Shown: positions 17,675 to 25,896 of the stretch, piece by piece
Layout: each line of letters begins with the position of its first letter
Position numbering within the stretch: position 1 is the stretch's first letter
Source: an uncultured Actinomyces sp.
GTDB taxonomy: Bacteria > Actinomycetota > Actinomycetes > Actinomycetales > Actinomycetaceae
NCBI GenBank assembly: GCA_938014245.1
Contig: CALLSD010000029.1
Coordinates: 1 to 52,931 of the forward strand
DNA length: 52,931 nt
Direction of reading: 5' to 3'
Made by a program: the position numbers and the translations under genes
The notes under the pieces: model-generated
What the model was told of the DNA's origin: nothing
The model's input: only the letters and a program-made list of their open reading frames with translations
Databases searched by the model: none

Positions 17675-18484
17675 CTAGAAATCGACAGACATACCGGTCG
17701 TCGCAAGCTCCACGTTCCCGCTGTAGACCTGCTTCGCTTGGAATCGCGCGCCCTCGGGATTATTCCAGGGTTGGATATGCGTAAGAATGACACGGCCAAC
17801 TTCGGCACGCGCGGCAAGGGTACCTGCACGGCTACCATCCATGTGGATCCCCTCGACGGTGTCTTCCTCAGTAAAACCTGCTTCACTGAGAAGAAGATCT
17901 ACCCCGCGAGCGCCTTCAACGATGCTGTCACACAGATCAGTATCGCCGGTGTAGAAGAAAGTGCTGCGCGATCCAGAGGTATCGTCTTTTGAAAAACCAG
18001 AAGGGCCGCTGATGCGAACACCGAAGGCTGGTACAGAGTGCCATGCCTGCGCTGCACTCACGGTGAAGGGACCAAAAGACCAACTCTTTGCGTCTTCGAG
18101 TTCCTTGAAAATAAACTCTGTCGAATAGGTTTCATCTTCGTCAGCACCGTCGATCTGGCGAACACGGCCGGGCAAACATGCCGGCCCTGCAAGAACCATG
18201 GGATCACGATAAGCACCAGGTCCCCAGCGCCGGTAGACGTGCAGAGAAATCACATCTCCCATGTGGTCCGCGTGACAGTGCGAGAAAATCACCGCATCAA
18301 GATCTGCTGGCTCAATGTAACGCCACAACTCACCGAAAGATCCTGGCCCCATGTCCAAGACAAGGTTCCAGGTTCGCTGCCTCCCAGTTCTTTCATCGGG
18401 ACCGTGAGCTTGAAGCAGGTAGCAGGATGCAGGTGAATCAGGTCCAGACATTGAACCCGTGCAGCCGATGATACGAAGCCTCAC
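17675..18484 (-). CDS. MBL-fold phosphodiesterase, Rv1339-like
   Basis: A 269-residue metallo-beta-lactamase-fold hydrolase with the metal motif HCHADHMGD (about residues 67-75), GCTGSMSGPDSPASCYLL at the N-terminus, FFYTGDTDLCD (third metal ligand) and the late histidine in VGRVILTHIQPWNNP. Position matters: it follows murI with a 4-bp overlap and faces rph-rdgB, as Rv1339 does in Mycobacterium. Rv1339 is reported to be an atypical class II cAMP phosphodiesterase, so a cyclic-nucleotide substrate is the best inference here. RNase Z-like activity cannot be excluded, since the folds are similar. Confidence 0.85.
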   Translation of the reverse strand: MRLRIIGCTGSMSGPDSPASCYLLQAHGPDERTGRQRTWNLVLDMGPGSFGELWRYIEPADLDAVIFSHCHADHMGDVISLHVYRRWGPGAYRDPMVLAGPACLPGRVRQIDGADEDETYSTEFIFKELEDAKSWSFGPFTVSAAQAWHSVPAFGVRISGPSGFSKDDTSGSRSTFFYTGDTDLCDSIVEGARGVDLLLSEAGFTEEDTVEGIHMDGSRAGTLAARAEVGRVILTHIQPWNNPEGARFQAKQVYSGNVELATTGMSVDF

Positions 18485-19323
18485 TGAGCATCTCCTTCTA
18501 GCGGGAGGGATGGGACTTCACTCACGCTTTGGACCTCAGGGCCAAGGAAACGGCGAGCAAGGATCGGGAAGCGCGACGAAGCATCGGTAGTGAGGAACTG
18601 GTGCTGCGGTTCATCGCCTGCACCGCGGCGCGGCGCATGGAGCAAATCGCGATCAACCAACTCGTTGTAGGTAACATTCGCCGTTGTGGCCGAGGAGGTT
18701 ACCAGACGAACGTTATCCCCCATCACTCGACCGATAACTCCGGTAAGAAGCGGGTAGTGCGTGCACCCCAGAATCAAGGTATCGACCCCTTCTTCTTTCA
18801 GGGGCGCAAGGTACTCGCGGGCGATTCCTTCCAATTCGGGGCCAGCCGTTTGCCCGGCCTCGACGTACTGGACGAAAAGTGGGCAGGCCTGCTGGAAGAC
18901 CCGAAGACCCGGAACTGCAGCAAGAGCATTGACATAGGCTTCTGACTGGATAGTTGCTTGAGTTCCAATCACGCCGATTTTACGATTGTGCGTCGCGACA
19001 ACAGCAGCGCGCGCAGCGGGGGTCACGACCTCGATGACGGGAATGCGCTGGCCAACCCAGTAGCGTTCGCGGGCGTCCGACAGCGCAGCAGCAGTTGCAG
19101 TATTGCAGGCAATAACCAGCGCCTTCGCCCCGGCCTCGACGAGGCGATCAAGGCCCCACAGTGTCAATTGGCGAACTTCAGCGATCGGACGCGGGCCATA
19201 GGGAGCGTGAGCCGTGTCCCCCAGGTAGACGATGTCTTCATCTGGAAGTTGATCGATGATGGCACGCGCAACCGTCAGCCCACCCAGGCCAGAGTCGAAA
19301 ATACCAATCGGCGCGTTATCCAT
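18481..19323 (-). CDS. murI: Glutamate racemase
   Basis: Cofactor-independent racemase supplying D-glutamate for peptidoglycan. Both catalytic cysteines are present, in VIACNTATAAAL and LILGCTHYPLLT, together with the N-terminal IGIFDSGLGGLTVARAI and the phosphate/glutamate pocket GDTAHAPYGPRP. Length 280 is typical. It is third in the four-gene operon clpS-DUF2017-murI-phosphodiesterase, with 9 bp to the gene before and a 4-bp overlap with the gene after. Confidence 0.96.
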   Translation of the reverse strand: MDNAPIGIFDSGLGGLTVARAIIDQLPDEDIVYLGDTAHAPYGPRPIAEVRQLTLWGLDRLVEAGAKALVIACNTATAAALSDARERYWVGQRIPVIEVVTPAARAAVVATHNRKIGVIGTQATIQSEAYVNALAAVPGLRVFQQACPLFVQYVEAGQTAGPELEGIAREYLAPLKEEGVDTLILGCTHYPLLTGVIGRVMGDNVRLVTSSATTANVTYNELVDRDLLHAPRRGAGDEPQHQFLTTDASSRFPILARRFLGPEVQSVSEVPSLPLEGDAQ

Positions 19324-19332
19324 ACAATGAAA

Positions 19333-19908
19333 CTAACTCGCTTCACCCTGGAGATGCACTGATTTGAGCAGTGACTCTTGCCACCATGTCATCAGAAGGT
19401 AGATGGCTGCTGCACTTTGCTCGCGTGTTCCCTCAGGTTTTTCCTGAGCAATTGTCTCAATCCGGATCAGGTCCGAATCGTCGTGAATCCCAAGTTCCCC
19501 GGCCAAAGCAAGGCGCATGTCGGTCAGAGCACCCAGCCAATTCCACGTCGATTCTTCATCGAGAACGAGGTAGTTCGTCCCGTCGACCAGCACTTCGTTG
19601 AGTTGGTTACACACGGTGCGCAGACGCGCAGATTTTTGTGAACGCAGGGTATCTTCGGTCAGCGCGCGCAGCCGCGCAGCCTCCTGAGGATCTGCGCTCA
19701 TGGGGGGAAGAAGGAAGTCGAGGGCAGGATCGATTGCCGCTGCACGTTCACTTTCGAGTCCTGTCGCAGCGGATAAGAACATGGGGAAATCCCCCGGGTC
19801 GTCTAAGACCACGAGTATTTCGTGAATCAACTGCTGGATCAGAAGGTTGTAGTCCCTTCCAATCGGTGCGCTGATTCCCCGTCGTGAGACGGTAAAGGGG
19901 CCGATCAC
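19333..19908 (-). CDS. DUF2017 family protein
   Basis: A 191-residue mostly helical protein of the actinobacterial DUF2017 family, without known activity. It overlaps clpS by 4 bp, and this pairing is conserved (Rv1331-Rv1332 in Mycobacterium), which suggests a link to ClpS/ClpAP proteolysis, though nothing in the sequence proves it. Visible features: N-terminal beta hairpin (MIGPFTVSRRGISAPI), a helical core with LRALTEDTLRSQKSARLRTVC, and a C-terminal helix AIYLLMTWWQESLLKSV. No catalytic residues or membrane segment were recognised. Confidence 0.82.
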   Translation of the reverse strand: MIGPFTVSRRGISAPIGRDYNLLIQQLIHEILVVLDDPGDFPMFLSAATGLESERAAAIDPALDFLLPPMSADPQEAARLRALTEDTLRSQKSARLRTVCNQLNEVLVDGTNYLVLDEESTWNWLGALTDMRLALAGELGIHDDSDLIRIETIAQEKPEGTREQSAAAIYLLMTWWQESLLKSVHLQGEAS

Positions 19909-20195
19909 GTGGCACGCTCCAATGTTGATTGCACTCCGTAGTCGTGAAGTGTTTGTAGGTCTGCTTCGACGCGTTCACGTAGCCCAGTGGCGATGATGGC
20001 CTTTCCATCACTGTGCACCTGCAAAGTCAGTGCTTCGCACGTAGGACGCGGGTAACCGAAGTGCCGGTGAAGGACTTCGGCGATGTAGCCCAATGAGTTA
20101 ATCGGGTCATCCCAGACAATGAGGTTCCACCTCGGCACCGACGCTTTTACGGTCCCGACATTGGGATTTTTCGCCGTCACAGGAACGCCCGACAT
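19905..20195 (-). CDS. clpS: ATP-dependent Clp protease adaptor ClpS
   Basis: Adaptor that binds N-degron substrates and hands them to the ClpC/ClpA unfoldase. The 96 residues hold the signature WNLIVWDDPINSLGYIAEVL, with the Asp-Asp-x-x-Asn hydrophobic N-degron pocket, then the HSDGKAIIATGLRERVEAD helix that contacts the unfoldase. It is first of a four-gene minus-strand operon. It diverges from pncB across 87 bp, where both promoters must lie. Confidence 0.95.
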   Translation of the reverse strand: MSGVPVTAKNPNVGTVKASVPRWNLIVWDDPINSLGYIAEVLHRHFGYPRPTCEALTLQVHSDGKAIIATGLRERVEADLQTLHDYGVQSTLERAT

Positions 20196-20282
20196 ACCTT
20201 AAGCCTACGCAGGAAATGCCCTCCTGTCTGCATTTTTGGCATTTCTTGCACATATTTCCACAGATGCGATTAGATTTGAGAT

Positions 20283-21614
20283 ATGCCCGCATCATTTGAA
20301 ACGTCGCTTCTGACGGATATGTACGAATTCACCATGCTCGATGCCGCAATGAAGTCGGGAACTGCCAACCGACATTGCGTCTTCGAATTATTCGGGCGTC
20401 GTCTTCCCGCCACTCGCCGCTACGGCGTCGTCGCGGGGACCGGTCGCGTTCTCGAGGCCATGGCGCGCTTCGAGTTCTCCCCCGAACAAATCCAGTGGCT
20501 GGCTGAGAAGAAAATCGTCTCAGACGCCGCGCTGGAATACCTTTCCGATTTCCGCTTTAAGGGCACGATTTCGGGCTACGCGGAAGGCGAATGCTATTTC
20601 CCAGGCTCCCCCTTACTCACCGTTGAGGGCACTTTCGCCGAATGTACCCTCCTCGAGACACTCCTCCTGTCGATCTACAACTACGACTGCGCAGTTGCTT
20701 CTGCTGCTTCACGAATGACAATTGCCGCGCACGGACGCCCCTGCCTGGACATGGGTGCACGCCGGGGCCACGAGCGCGCAGCTGTCTCTGCAGCACGCGC
20801 CTCAGTTATCGGCGGCTTTGCAGGCACTTCAGATCTCGAGGCCGGCAAGCGCTACGGCATCCCGGTGATCGGTACTGCAGCGCATGCTTTCACGCTGCTC
20901 CACGACAGCGAACGCCAGGCCTTTGACGCTCAGATCGCTTCTCTTGGTCCTTCGACGACTCTCTTGGTCGATACCTACAACGTCACCGAGGGTGTGAAGA
21001 CCGCTGTCGAGGCCGCGCGCGCAGCAGGTGGAGAGCTTGGCGCCGTGCGCTTGGACAGTGGCGACCTCGTCGCTCAGGCCTTTACGGTTCGCGGACAACT
21101 GGATGCGCTCGGTGCGACCTCCACGAAGATCACTGTGACTTCCGATTTGGATGAGTACGCTATTGCTGCTCTGGGGGCTGCGCCCGTCGATTCTTACGGT
21201 GTTGGCACACGTCTGATTACCGGTTCCGGCGTCCCCACCGCCGCCTTGGTATACAAGCTCGTATCCCGCGAGGACAGTGACGGAAATATGGTGGGTGTTG
21301 CGAAGAAGTCTGCTTCGAAGAACACCGTTGCCGGTAAGAAGTATGCCGGTCGTCTTTACGATGAAGACGGATATGCCAGCGAGGAAGTCTTGGTGACGGG
21401 AAGCGCTGAAGAAGCTGCAGCTTTCTTTGAGGAAAACGGCGCGCGTCCCCTGCAGGTTCCACTCATTGTTGACGGTGAGATCTTGGCCGAGGGATGGAGC
21501 TCTGAGGCTCTGGCTCAGGCACAGGCTCGTCACTTGCGCTCGCGTAATGAATTGCCTTACCAAGCATGGCGCCTCTCCGAAGGCGAACCCGCTATTCCGA
21601 CGCGTTACATCTGA
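20283..21614 (+). CDS. pncB: Nicotinate phosphoribosyltransferase
   Basis: Converts nicotinate, PRPP and ATP to nicotinate mononucleotide in the NAD salvage (Preiss-Handler) pathway. Over 443 residues: SLLTDMYEFTMLDAA at the N-terminus, the MGARRGHERAA region, GGFAGTSDLEAGKRYGIPVIGTAAHAF with the catalytic histidine, VRLDSGDL and the phosphate-binding GVGTRLITGSG. Conserved next to clpS in actinobacteria (Rv1330c/Rv1331). Monocistronic, ending in a long perfect hairpin. Confidence 0.95.
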   Translation: MPASFETSLLTDMYEFTMLDAAMKSGTANRHCVFELFGRRLPATRRYGVVAGTGRVLEAMARFEFSPEQIQWLAEKKIVSDAALEYLSDFRFKGTISGYAEGECYFPGSPLLTVEGTFAECTLLETLLLSIYNYDCAVASAASRMTIAAHGRPCLDMGARRGHERAAVSAARASVIGGFAGTSDLEAGKRYGIPVIGTAAHAFTLLHDSERQAFDAQIASLGPSTTLLVDTYNVTEGVKTAVEAARAAGGELGAVRLDSGDLVAQAFTVRGQLDALGATSTKITVTSDLDEYAIAALGAAPVDSYGVGTRLITGSGVPTAALVYKLVSREDSDGNMVGVAKKSASKNTVAGKKYAGRLYDEDGYASEEVLVTGSAEEAAAFFEENGARPLQVPLIVDGEILAEGWSSEALAQAQARHLRSRNELPYQAWRLSEGEPAIPTRYI

Positions 21615-21630
21615 GCACTCAACATTATTG

Positions 21631-21680
21631 ACGGCTGTGGGGGCTGCGGTGGAAGAATTCACCGCAGCCCCCACAGCCGT
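21631..21680. terminator. Perfect 21-bp hairpin after pncB
   Basis: Arms at 21631-21651 and 21660-21680 are exact reverse complements (core GGCTGTGGGGGCTGCGGTG), with an 8-nt loop GAAGAATT. It lies 16 bp after the pncB stop and 36 bp from the convergent helicase stop. The T-run is weak on both sides. It is probably used by both transcripts. Confidence 0.82.
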
Positions 21681-21716
21681 ATATCGTCTTTCAGTTAACC
21701 AGCCTCGAATAAATGC

Positions 21717-23516
21717 CTACCCGCGGCCGACAAACCACTCACGCAAGAGCGCGATACGGGCTTCGATCTGCTCGGTTGTTGCCTGAGCAACCTCGGGGCC
21801 GCCGGCTCGCCTGCGCAGTTCCGCATGAATCGTCGCGTGAGCTTGCCCTGAACGCCTCGACCACGACGAAACCAGACGCGAAAGTTCCTTGCGTTTTGCC
21901 GCGCGCACGCGGTGGGCGGGGATATTCGCGTTATCCTCGCGCGCACGCCTCGCACTAGCCTCACGGCGCTGGGTCGCAAGCTGTTCTTCTTGGCGCGCGC
22001 GAAGCAATGTCGTCACCTGTTCGGGTTCCAAGAGACCCGGGATCCCCAAGTATTCTTGCTCTTCAACAGAACCCACATCGGCCTCGGTCCCCCAAGCCGC
22101 TCCGTCAAAGAGGACGGAATCAAATTGTGCGTCCGCGCCCAGAGCCTCAAATTGGTTGAGAAGATCACTCGAGGCGCTCTCGGTCTTATTCGCCTGCGCA
22201 ACCATGGCGTCTTCGGGGTTCCACATGTCCCCCTCTTTCGAGGGTGGACGATTCAACGCGTGATCGCGCTGAACTTCCATTTCCCCAGCCAAACTGAGTA
22301 GGGGAAGAACCGAAGGAATGAAAACCGTCGCGGTTTCGCCTCGGCGCCTGGCGCGCACGAAACGCCCAACTGCCTGCGCAAAGAACAAGGAGGTCGAGGC
22401 ATTGGTAGCGTACACTCCCACGCTCAGGCGGGGAACGTCCACGCCTTCGGAGACCATGCGCACCGCGACCATCCACTTATCGCTCGATTGACGGAACTCA
22501 TCGATGCGCTCGGAGGCATCGGCATCGTCCGAGAGGACAACGGTTGGCCTATGCCCAGTGATCGCACGCAGCTGGCGAGCATACGCGCGAGCCTTGTCTT
22601 GATCTGCGGCAATCACCAGACCGCCGGCGTCAGGGACTTGGCGGCGCACTTCTTCCAGGCGTTGATCAGCTGCTTGGAGAACGGCGCTCATCCATTCTCC
22701 CTTGGGATCCAAAGCGGTTCGCCACGCCTGTTTCATGAGGTCCTTCGTGAGAGGTTCTCCAAGGCGCGCGGTGTAGATATCTCCCGCATTCGTTCGCCAC
22801 GACATCTGTCCCGAGTAGGACATGAAGAGCACCGGACGCACAACGAAGTCACGCAGAGCATCACCGTACCCGTAGGTGAAGTCGGCTTTAGAGCGCTTAA
22901 TCCCTTCCTCGTCTTCTTCGTAGCGAACGAATGGGATAGCGGAAGTGTCGGAGCGGAAAGGAGTACCGGTGAGGGCAAGGCGGCGCGTGGCCTCGTCAAA
23001 AGCATCGCGAACACCATCGCCCCACGACAGGGAATCTCCCGCGTGGTGAATCTCGTCGAGGATCACCAAAGTGCGGTGCAGGCGCGTGCGCGCGGCGTGA
23101 ACCATGGGATTAGACGCAACCTGCGCGTAGGTGACCGCCACACCGTCAAAGTGCGAGCCCGCCATTCCCTGAGAGTTCGAAAATGCGGGATCGATGTGGA
23201 TTCCTACGCGGCCTGCTGCCTCGGCCCACTGGCTTTTGAGGTGCTCGGTCGGACAAACGATCGTAACTTTTTCAACAATGCCAGCGCCCATGAGCTCAAC
23301 GGCGATACGCAGAGCGAAGGTCGTTTTACCGGCTCCGGGCGTTGCAACGGCAAGGAAATCCTTGGGAGAGGCAGCCATGTACTGTTCCAAGGCTGCAGCT
23401 TGCCACGCTCGAAGGCTACCCGCGGTCCCCCAGGGGGCTCGCCGGGGAAAGGCAGGAGGAAGAGAAGTGACTGCGGAAGAAGAAGCGTGCGAGGGGCCTT
23501 GCGCGGCGGGAGTCAC
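21717..23516 (-). CDS. DEAD/DEAH-box superfamily 2 helicase
   Basis: A 599-residue SF2 helicase or translocase of an actinobacterial family. Motif I is VATPGAGKTTFALRIA, Ia VCPTEHLKSQW, II LVILDEIHHAG (DEIH), III LALTGTPFRSD, V VRMVSEGVDVPRLSV and VI FFAQAVGRFVRARRRG, so both RecA-like lobes are complete. An Arg/Glu-rich helical C-terminus follows (EEQLATQRREASARRAREDN). Substrate is not known; RadD- or XPB-like repair helicases are the nearest general class. Its GTG/ATG region overlaps the stop of the DUF3039 gene by 4 bp, so the two are translated together. Confidence 0.88.
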   Translation of the reverse strand: MTPAAQGPSHASSSAVTSLPPAFPRRAPWGTAGSLRAWQAAALEQYMAASPKDFLAVATPGAGKTTFALRIAVELMGAGIVEKVTIVCPTEHLKSQWAEAAGRVGIHIDPAFSNSQGMAGSHFDGVAVTYAQVASNPMVHAARTRLHRTLVILDEIHHAGDSLSWGDGVRDAFDEATRRLALTGTPFRSDTSAIPFVRYEEDEEGIKRSKADFTYGYGDALRDFVVRPVLFMSYSGQMSWRTNAGDIYTARLGEPLTKDLMKQAWRTALDPKGEWMSAVLQAADQRLEEVRRQVPDAGGLVIAADQDKARAYARQLRAITGHRPTVVLSDDADASERIDEFRQSSDKWMVAVRMVSEGVDVPRLSVGVYATNASTSLFFAQAVGRFVRARRRGETATVFIPSVLPLLSLAGEMEVQRDHALNRPPSKEGDMWNPEDAMVAQANKTESASSDLLNQFEALGADAQFDSVLFDGAAWGTEADVGSVEEQEYLGIPGLLEPEQVTTLLRARQEEQLATQRREASARRAREDNANIPAHRVRAAKRKELSRLVSSWSRRSGQAHATIHAELRRRAGGPEVAQATTEQIEARIALLREWFVGRG

Positions 23517-23848
23517 TGCGCGCTGCCCCCCTGATCTCCCCCATCAGAGAAGGGCCAATTGCGCCCGTTCTTGCCCATGGAATCGCGAAGTTCCTTGCAT
23601 GTGGGGCACACGGGGTACTTAGAGGCATCCCGAGTGGGAATCCAGACCTTGCCGCAGAGGGCAACAACGGGTTGCCCCGTGATCATTGAGGAATCAGCCT
23701 TGTCGCGACGCACGAAGTGGGCGAAACGATCACCATCGCCGGGGCTTTTCTCTTGTTCAACCTCGGTGCGCTCAAGCAGACCTGTCGAAGACTGGGTTTG
23801 CGGGCCCTGCGGCGCGGAAGGCCCCTGGGGTTCATCGAGAAAAGACAT
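23513..23848 (-). CDS. DUF3039 family putative zinc-binding protein
   Basis: A 111-residue protein of the DUF3039 family. After a disordered N-terminus (Pro/Gln/Ser-rich, about 25 residues) comes FAHFVRRDKADSSMITGQPVVALCGKVWIP followed by YPVCPTCKELRD. One Cys in ALCGKVW and a CxxC pair, with the His of FAHFV, could form a zinc site. Function unknown. It is translationally coupled to the SF2 helicase downstream, a pairing common in actinobacteria, so it may be an accessory factor for that helicase. Confidence 0.82.
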   Translation of the reverse strand: MSFLDEPQGPSAPQGPQTQSSTGLLERTEVEQEKSPGDGDRFAHFVRRDKADSSMITGQPVVALCGKVWIPTRDASKYPVCPTCKELRDSMGKNGRNWPFSDGGDQGGSAQ

Positions 23849-23864
23849 GTGCCCTATTGTATGA

Positions 23865-23900
23865 CGCGGCCGCTTCCGATGCGGATCAGAAACGGCCGCG
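23865..23900 (-). terminator. GC-rich hairpin after nagB
   Basis: Arms CGCGGCCG and CGGCCGCG (8 bp) enclose 20 nt in the 62-bp gap between nagB and the DUF3039 gene. On the minus strand it follows the nagB stop by 10 nt. There is no U-tract, so read-through into the helicase pair is possible. Confidence 0.45.
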
Positions 23901-23910
23901 AATACAGGAA

Positions 23911-24684
23911 TTACGCTTGGTGCTTAGCCCAGACCTCGCGGTAGAAATCGGCCAGTTCCAGGCCGACTGCTGCGTCTTCGTCCAGGAGGACGACCGCGTT
24001 GGGGTGCATCTGGAGGATCGTCGCAGGCCAACGTGCAGAAATCGCGCCTTCGACCAGCTGACGAACGGCCTCTGCCTTACCGGCACCGGTGGCAATCAAG
24101 AGTGCTTCTCCGGATTCCATGATGGTTCCTAGGCCCTGGGTGATGCAGTGGGTCGGAACCTTGGTGATGTCTCCGTCGAAGAAGCGCGCGTTGTCGCGGC
24201 GGGTCTGCTCGGTGAGCACATCGACGTGGGTGCGCGAGGCGAAGGACCCGCCAGGCTCGTTGAAGCCGATGTGTCCGTCTGCGCCGATTCCGAGAATCTG
24301 GAGGTCAATGCCGCCGGCGTCGCGGATCGCCTTGTCGTAGTCTGCTGCAGCCTGATCGTTGTCACCGGTCCACACGTTGGGGCCGTGCGCGGCGCCCTTG
24401 GGGAAGTCCACGCGGTCGACAAGGAAACGGTGGATGAAGTTCGCGTAGCCTTCGGGATGGTCTTCGGGCAGACCGACGTATTCGTCGAGGTTGAAGGACT
24501 GGGTCTGGGCGAAGGAGATTTGGCCTGCTTCGCAGCGTCTGGTCAGTTCGTCATAGAGAGGAAGAGGGGTCGATCCCGTTGCGAGGCCAAGAACAGAGGC
24601 GGGCTTGCGCGCGAGGAGCTGTTGGATGCGGTCGGCTGCGACGACGGCAATATCTTCGGGGGTGGGCAGGATGGCAATCCGCAT
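23911..24684 (-). CDS. nagB: Glucosamine-6-phosphate deaminase
   Basis: Converts glucosamine 6-phosphate to fructose 6-phosphate and ammonia, the last step of amino-sugar catabolism. Key stretches over 257 residues: LGLATGSTPLPLYDEL (phosphate loop), FNLDEYVGLPEDHPEGYANF (catalytic Asp and ring-opening acid), LGIGADGHIGFNEPG (catalytic His) and THCITQGLGTIME. No nagA is adjacent. The 267-bp upstream region has an imperfect dyad GTGTACA/TGTGCAC near 24781-24796; it does not match a DasR-type site, and no regulator can be named. Confidence 0.95.
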   Translation of the reverse strand: MRIAILPTPEDIAVVAADRIQQLLARKPASVLGLATGSTPLPLYDELTRRCEAGQISFAQTQSFNLDEYVGLPEDHPEGYANFIHRFLVDRVDFPKGAAHGPNVWTGDNDQAAADYDKAIRDAGGIDLQILGIGADGHIGFNEPGGSFASRTHVDVLTEQTRRDNARFFDGDITKVPTHCITQGLGTIMESGEALLIATGAGKAEAVRQLVEGAISARWPATILQMHPNAVVLLDEDAAVGLELADFYREVWAKHQA

Positions 24685-24860
24685 TGAAACTCCTCATTGA
24701 TGGTGGGATCGCAGGGCGCGGGCGAGGCTGTGGCCGCTTCAGTATGGGGTAACGAGGCCAAGCAACGAACACGCCTGTGTGTACAGTTTGTGCACCTTCA
24801 GCTTACACCCAGCTTTGGGGCGAGGAGAAATAGGAGGGTGTGATCTGCGCGAGATACAGT

Positions 24861-24889
24861 TGTGCCCCGATCACGAAGACCGGGGCACA
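24861..24889 (-). terminator. Hairpin downstream of the HU gene
   Basis: Arms TGTGCCCCG and CGGGGCACA (9 bp) with an 11-nt loop, about 60 bp beyond the HU stop on the minus strand. It most likely ends the HU message, and also insulates it from nagB transcription start signals just downstream. Confidence 0.65.
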
Positions 24890-24951
24890 CTATTCACGCG
24901 TGCGTTGGGACGCAAAAGATTGCGTCAACGCATTTCAGCGCAGAGCTGAGG

Positions 24952-25233
24952 TCACTTGGCGACAGCCTTCTTCAGGGTGGAGCCAGCGGAGAGCTTGACA
25001 CCGAAGCCTGCGGGGATCTTGATTTCTTCGCCGGTACGGGGGTTACGGCCGGTGCGGGCTGCACGCTCAACGCGCTCGACGGAGAGCAGGCCGGTCACCT
25101 TGACGGTCTCACCCTTGGACAGGGACTCAACGAGGACATCCTGGAACGCAGCAAGGGCGGCGTCAGCGTGGACCTTCGAGATGTTGGCGCGCTCGGCGAT
25201 CTTGGCAACAAGTTCAGTGCGGTTGACGGACAT
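24952..25233 (-). CDS. hup: HU family DNA-binding protein
   Basis: Small histone-like protein that bends and compacts DNA as a dimer. The 93 residues contain the full HU fold: N-terminal helices SVNRTELVAKIAERANISKV, then GETVKVTGLLSVERVERAAR, the beta-arm signature GRNPRTGEEIKIPA and C-terminal KAVAK. It lacks the long Lys/Ala/Pro-rich tail of mycobacterial HupB, so it is the short form. The upstream region is AT-rich and gene-free, consistent with a strong promoter for an abundant protein. Confidence 0.96.
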   Translation of the reverse strand: MSVNRTELVAKIAERANISKVHADAALAAFQDVLVESLSKGETVKVTGLLSVERVERAARTGRNPRTGEEIKIPAGFGVKLSAGSTLKKAVAK

Positions 25234-25561
25234 AGAAAAACCTCATTCTTGTCGGTTATGGATGCCACTTTGGTGGCTTCAGGGAACAGATTAGGGAATG
25301 AATCCCAGTTTTGTCAGCTTTTCCGCGACTTTTCGGGGCGTGTCTTAATTTTTTGGAGTTTTTTGGGTACTTTTTGTGTCGAGCAACACAGAATCGCTCT
25401 CCTTGCACCTCAGTTACGACTTGATCGCACTTCGATGACGATTGATGAAAAATGTCTTCAAACCGGCATAAAGGACGGTAGTGTGCGAACTAGTCGACGA
25501 AGACCGCTTGGAGGATGGCTGTCATGGGAGTTTTAAATGTCGCGATCGGAGAAATTTCGTA
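25234..25561. other. Gene-free AT-rich region between HU and a small exported protein
   Basis: No convincing gene in these 328 bases. The left part holds the HU ribosome binding site and promoter (T-rich runs around 25318-25375, reading as A-rich on the HU transcript side). The right part must hold the promoter of the small plus-strand gene that starts at 25562, preceded by GGAGA. A plus-strand frame open from 25481 was judged to be upstream extension rather than coding. Confidence 0.6.
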
Positions 25562-25858
25562 ATGGTCAAGAGACACCCAACAGCCCTGCTTCTGAGCAGC
25601 ACTCTCACAATCCCACTTTTACTTGGCGGATGGGCATACGATCCACCACTGCCTGGTTATGACGGTGACCTCATTGAAGGAGAGCCTGTCACAATACCTG
25701 GCACCGGGACCTTCGAACTCATTGGCATCACTCTTTCACACTGGGGGAACTCGCCAGAAACAATCATTTTCTGCTTTACACCCGACCCCAATCTGCTCGA
25801 CAACGCCAAAAAACACCTACCACCAGGCCAAACACTCCCACCCCAAGACGAGAACTAG
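25562..25858 (+). CDS. Small exported protein, not recognised
   Basis: I do not recognise this 98-residue protein. It begins MVKRHPTALLLSSTLTI followed by PLLLGGWAYD: a basic start, a hydrophobic core and a small-residue stretch, so a signal peptide or single membrane anchor is likely. There is no lipobox cysteine. The mature part is acidic and Pro-rich (PPLPGYDGDLIEGEP, FTPDPNLLDNA, PPGQTLPPQDEN). The ATG has a GGAGA ribosome binding site 9 bp upstream, and it was chosen over an upstream in-frame start lacking one. The next gene follows after 38 bp, so the two may be co-transcribed. Confidence 0.6.
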   Translation: MVKRHPTALLLSSTLTIPLLLGGWAYDPPLPGYDGDLIEGEPVTIPGTGTFELIGITLSHWGNSPETIIFCFTPDPNLLDNAKKHLPPGQTLPPQDEN

Positions 25859-25896
25859 GAGAACCTCATACTGCGACAGCGACTTATGCTTGAATC

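Noticed and set aside
22488..23534. 348-codon frame on the plus strand within the SF2 helicase gene
   Set aside because: Antisense to all conserved helicase motifs; the low-complexity translation matches nothing recognisable.
24779..24800. Dyad GTGTACA/TGTGCAC upstream of nagB as a DasR/NagR operator
   Set aside because: It does not match the known amino-sugar regulator consensus and the symmetry is imperfect.
25481..25561. 27-codon N-terminal extension of the small exported protein
   Set aside because: The internal ATG at 25562 has a good ribosome binding site and puts the signal sequence at the N-terminus, where it belongs.
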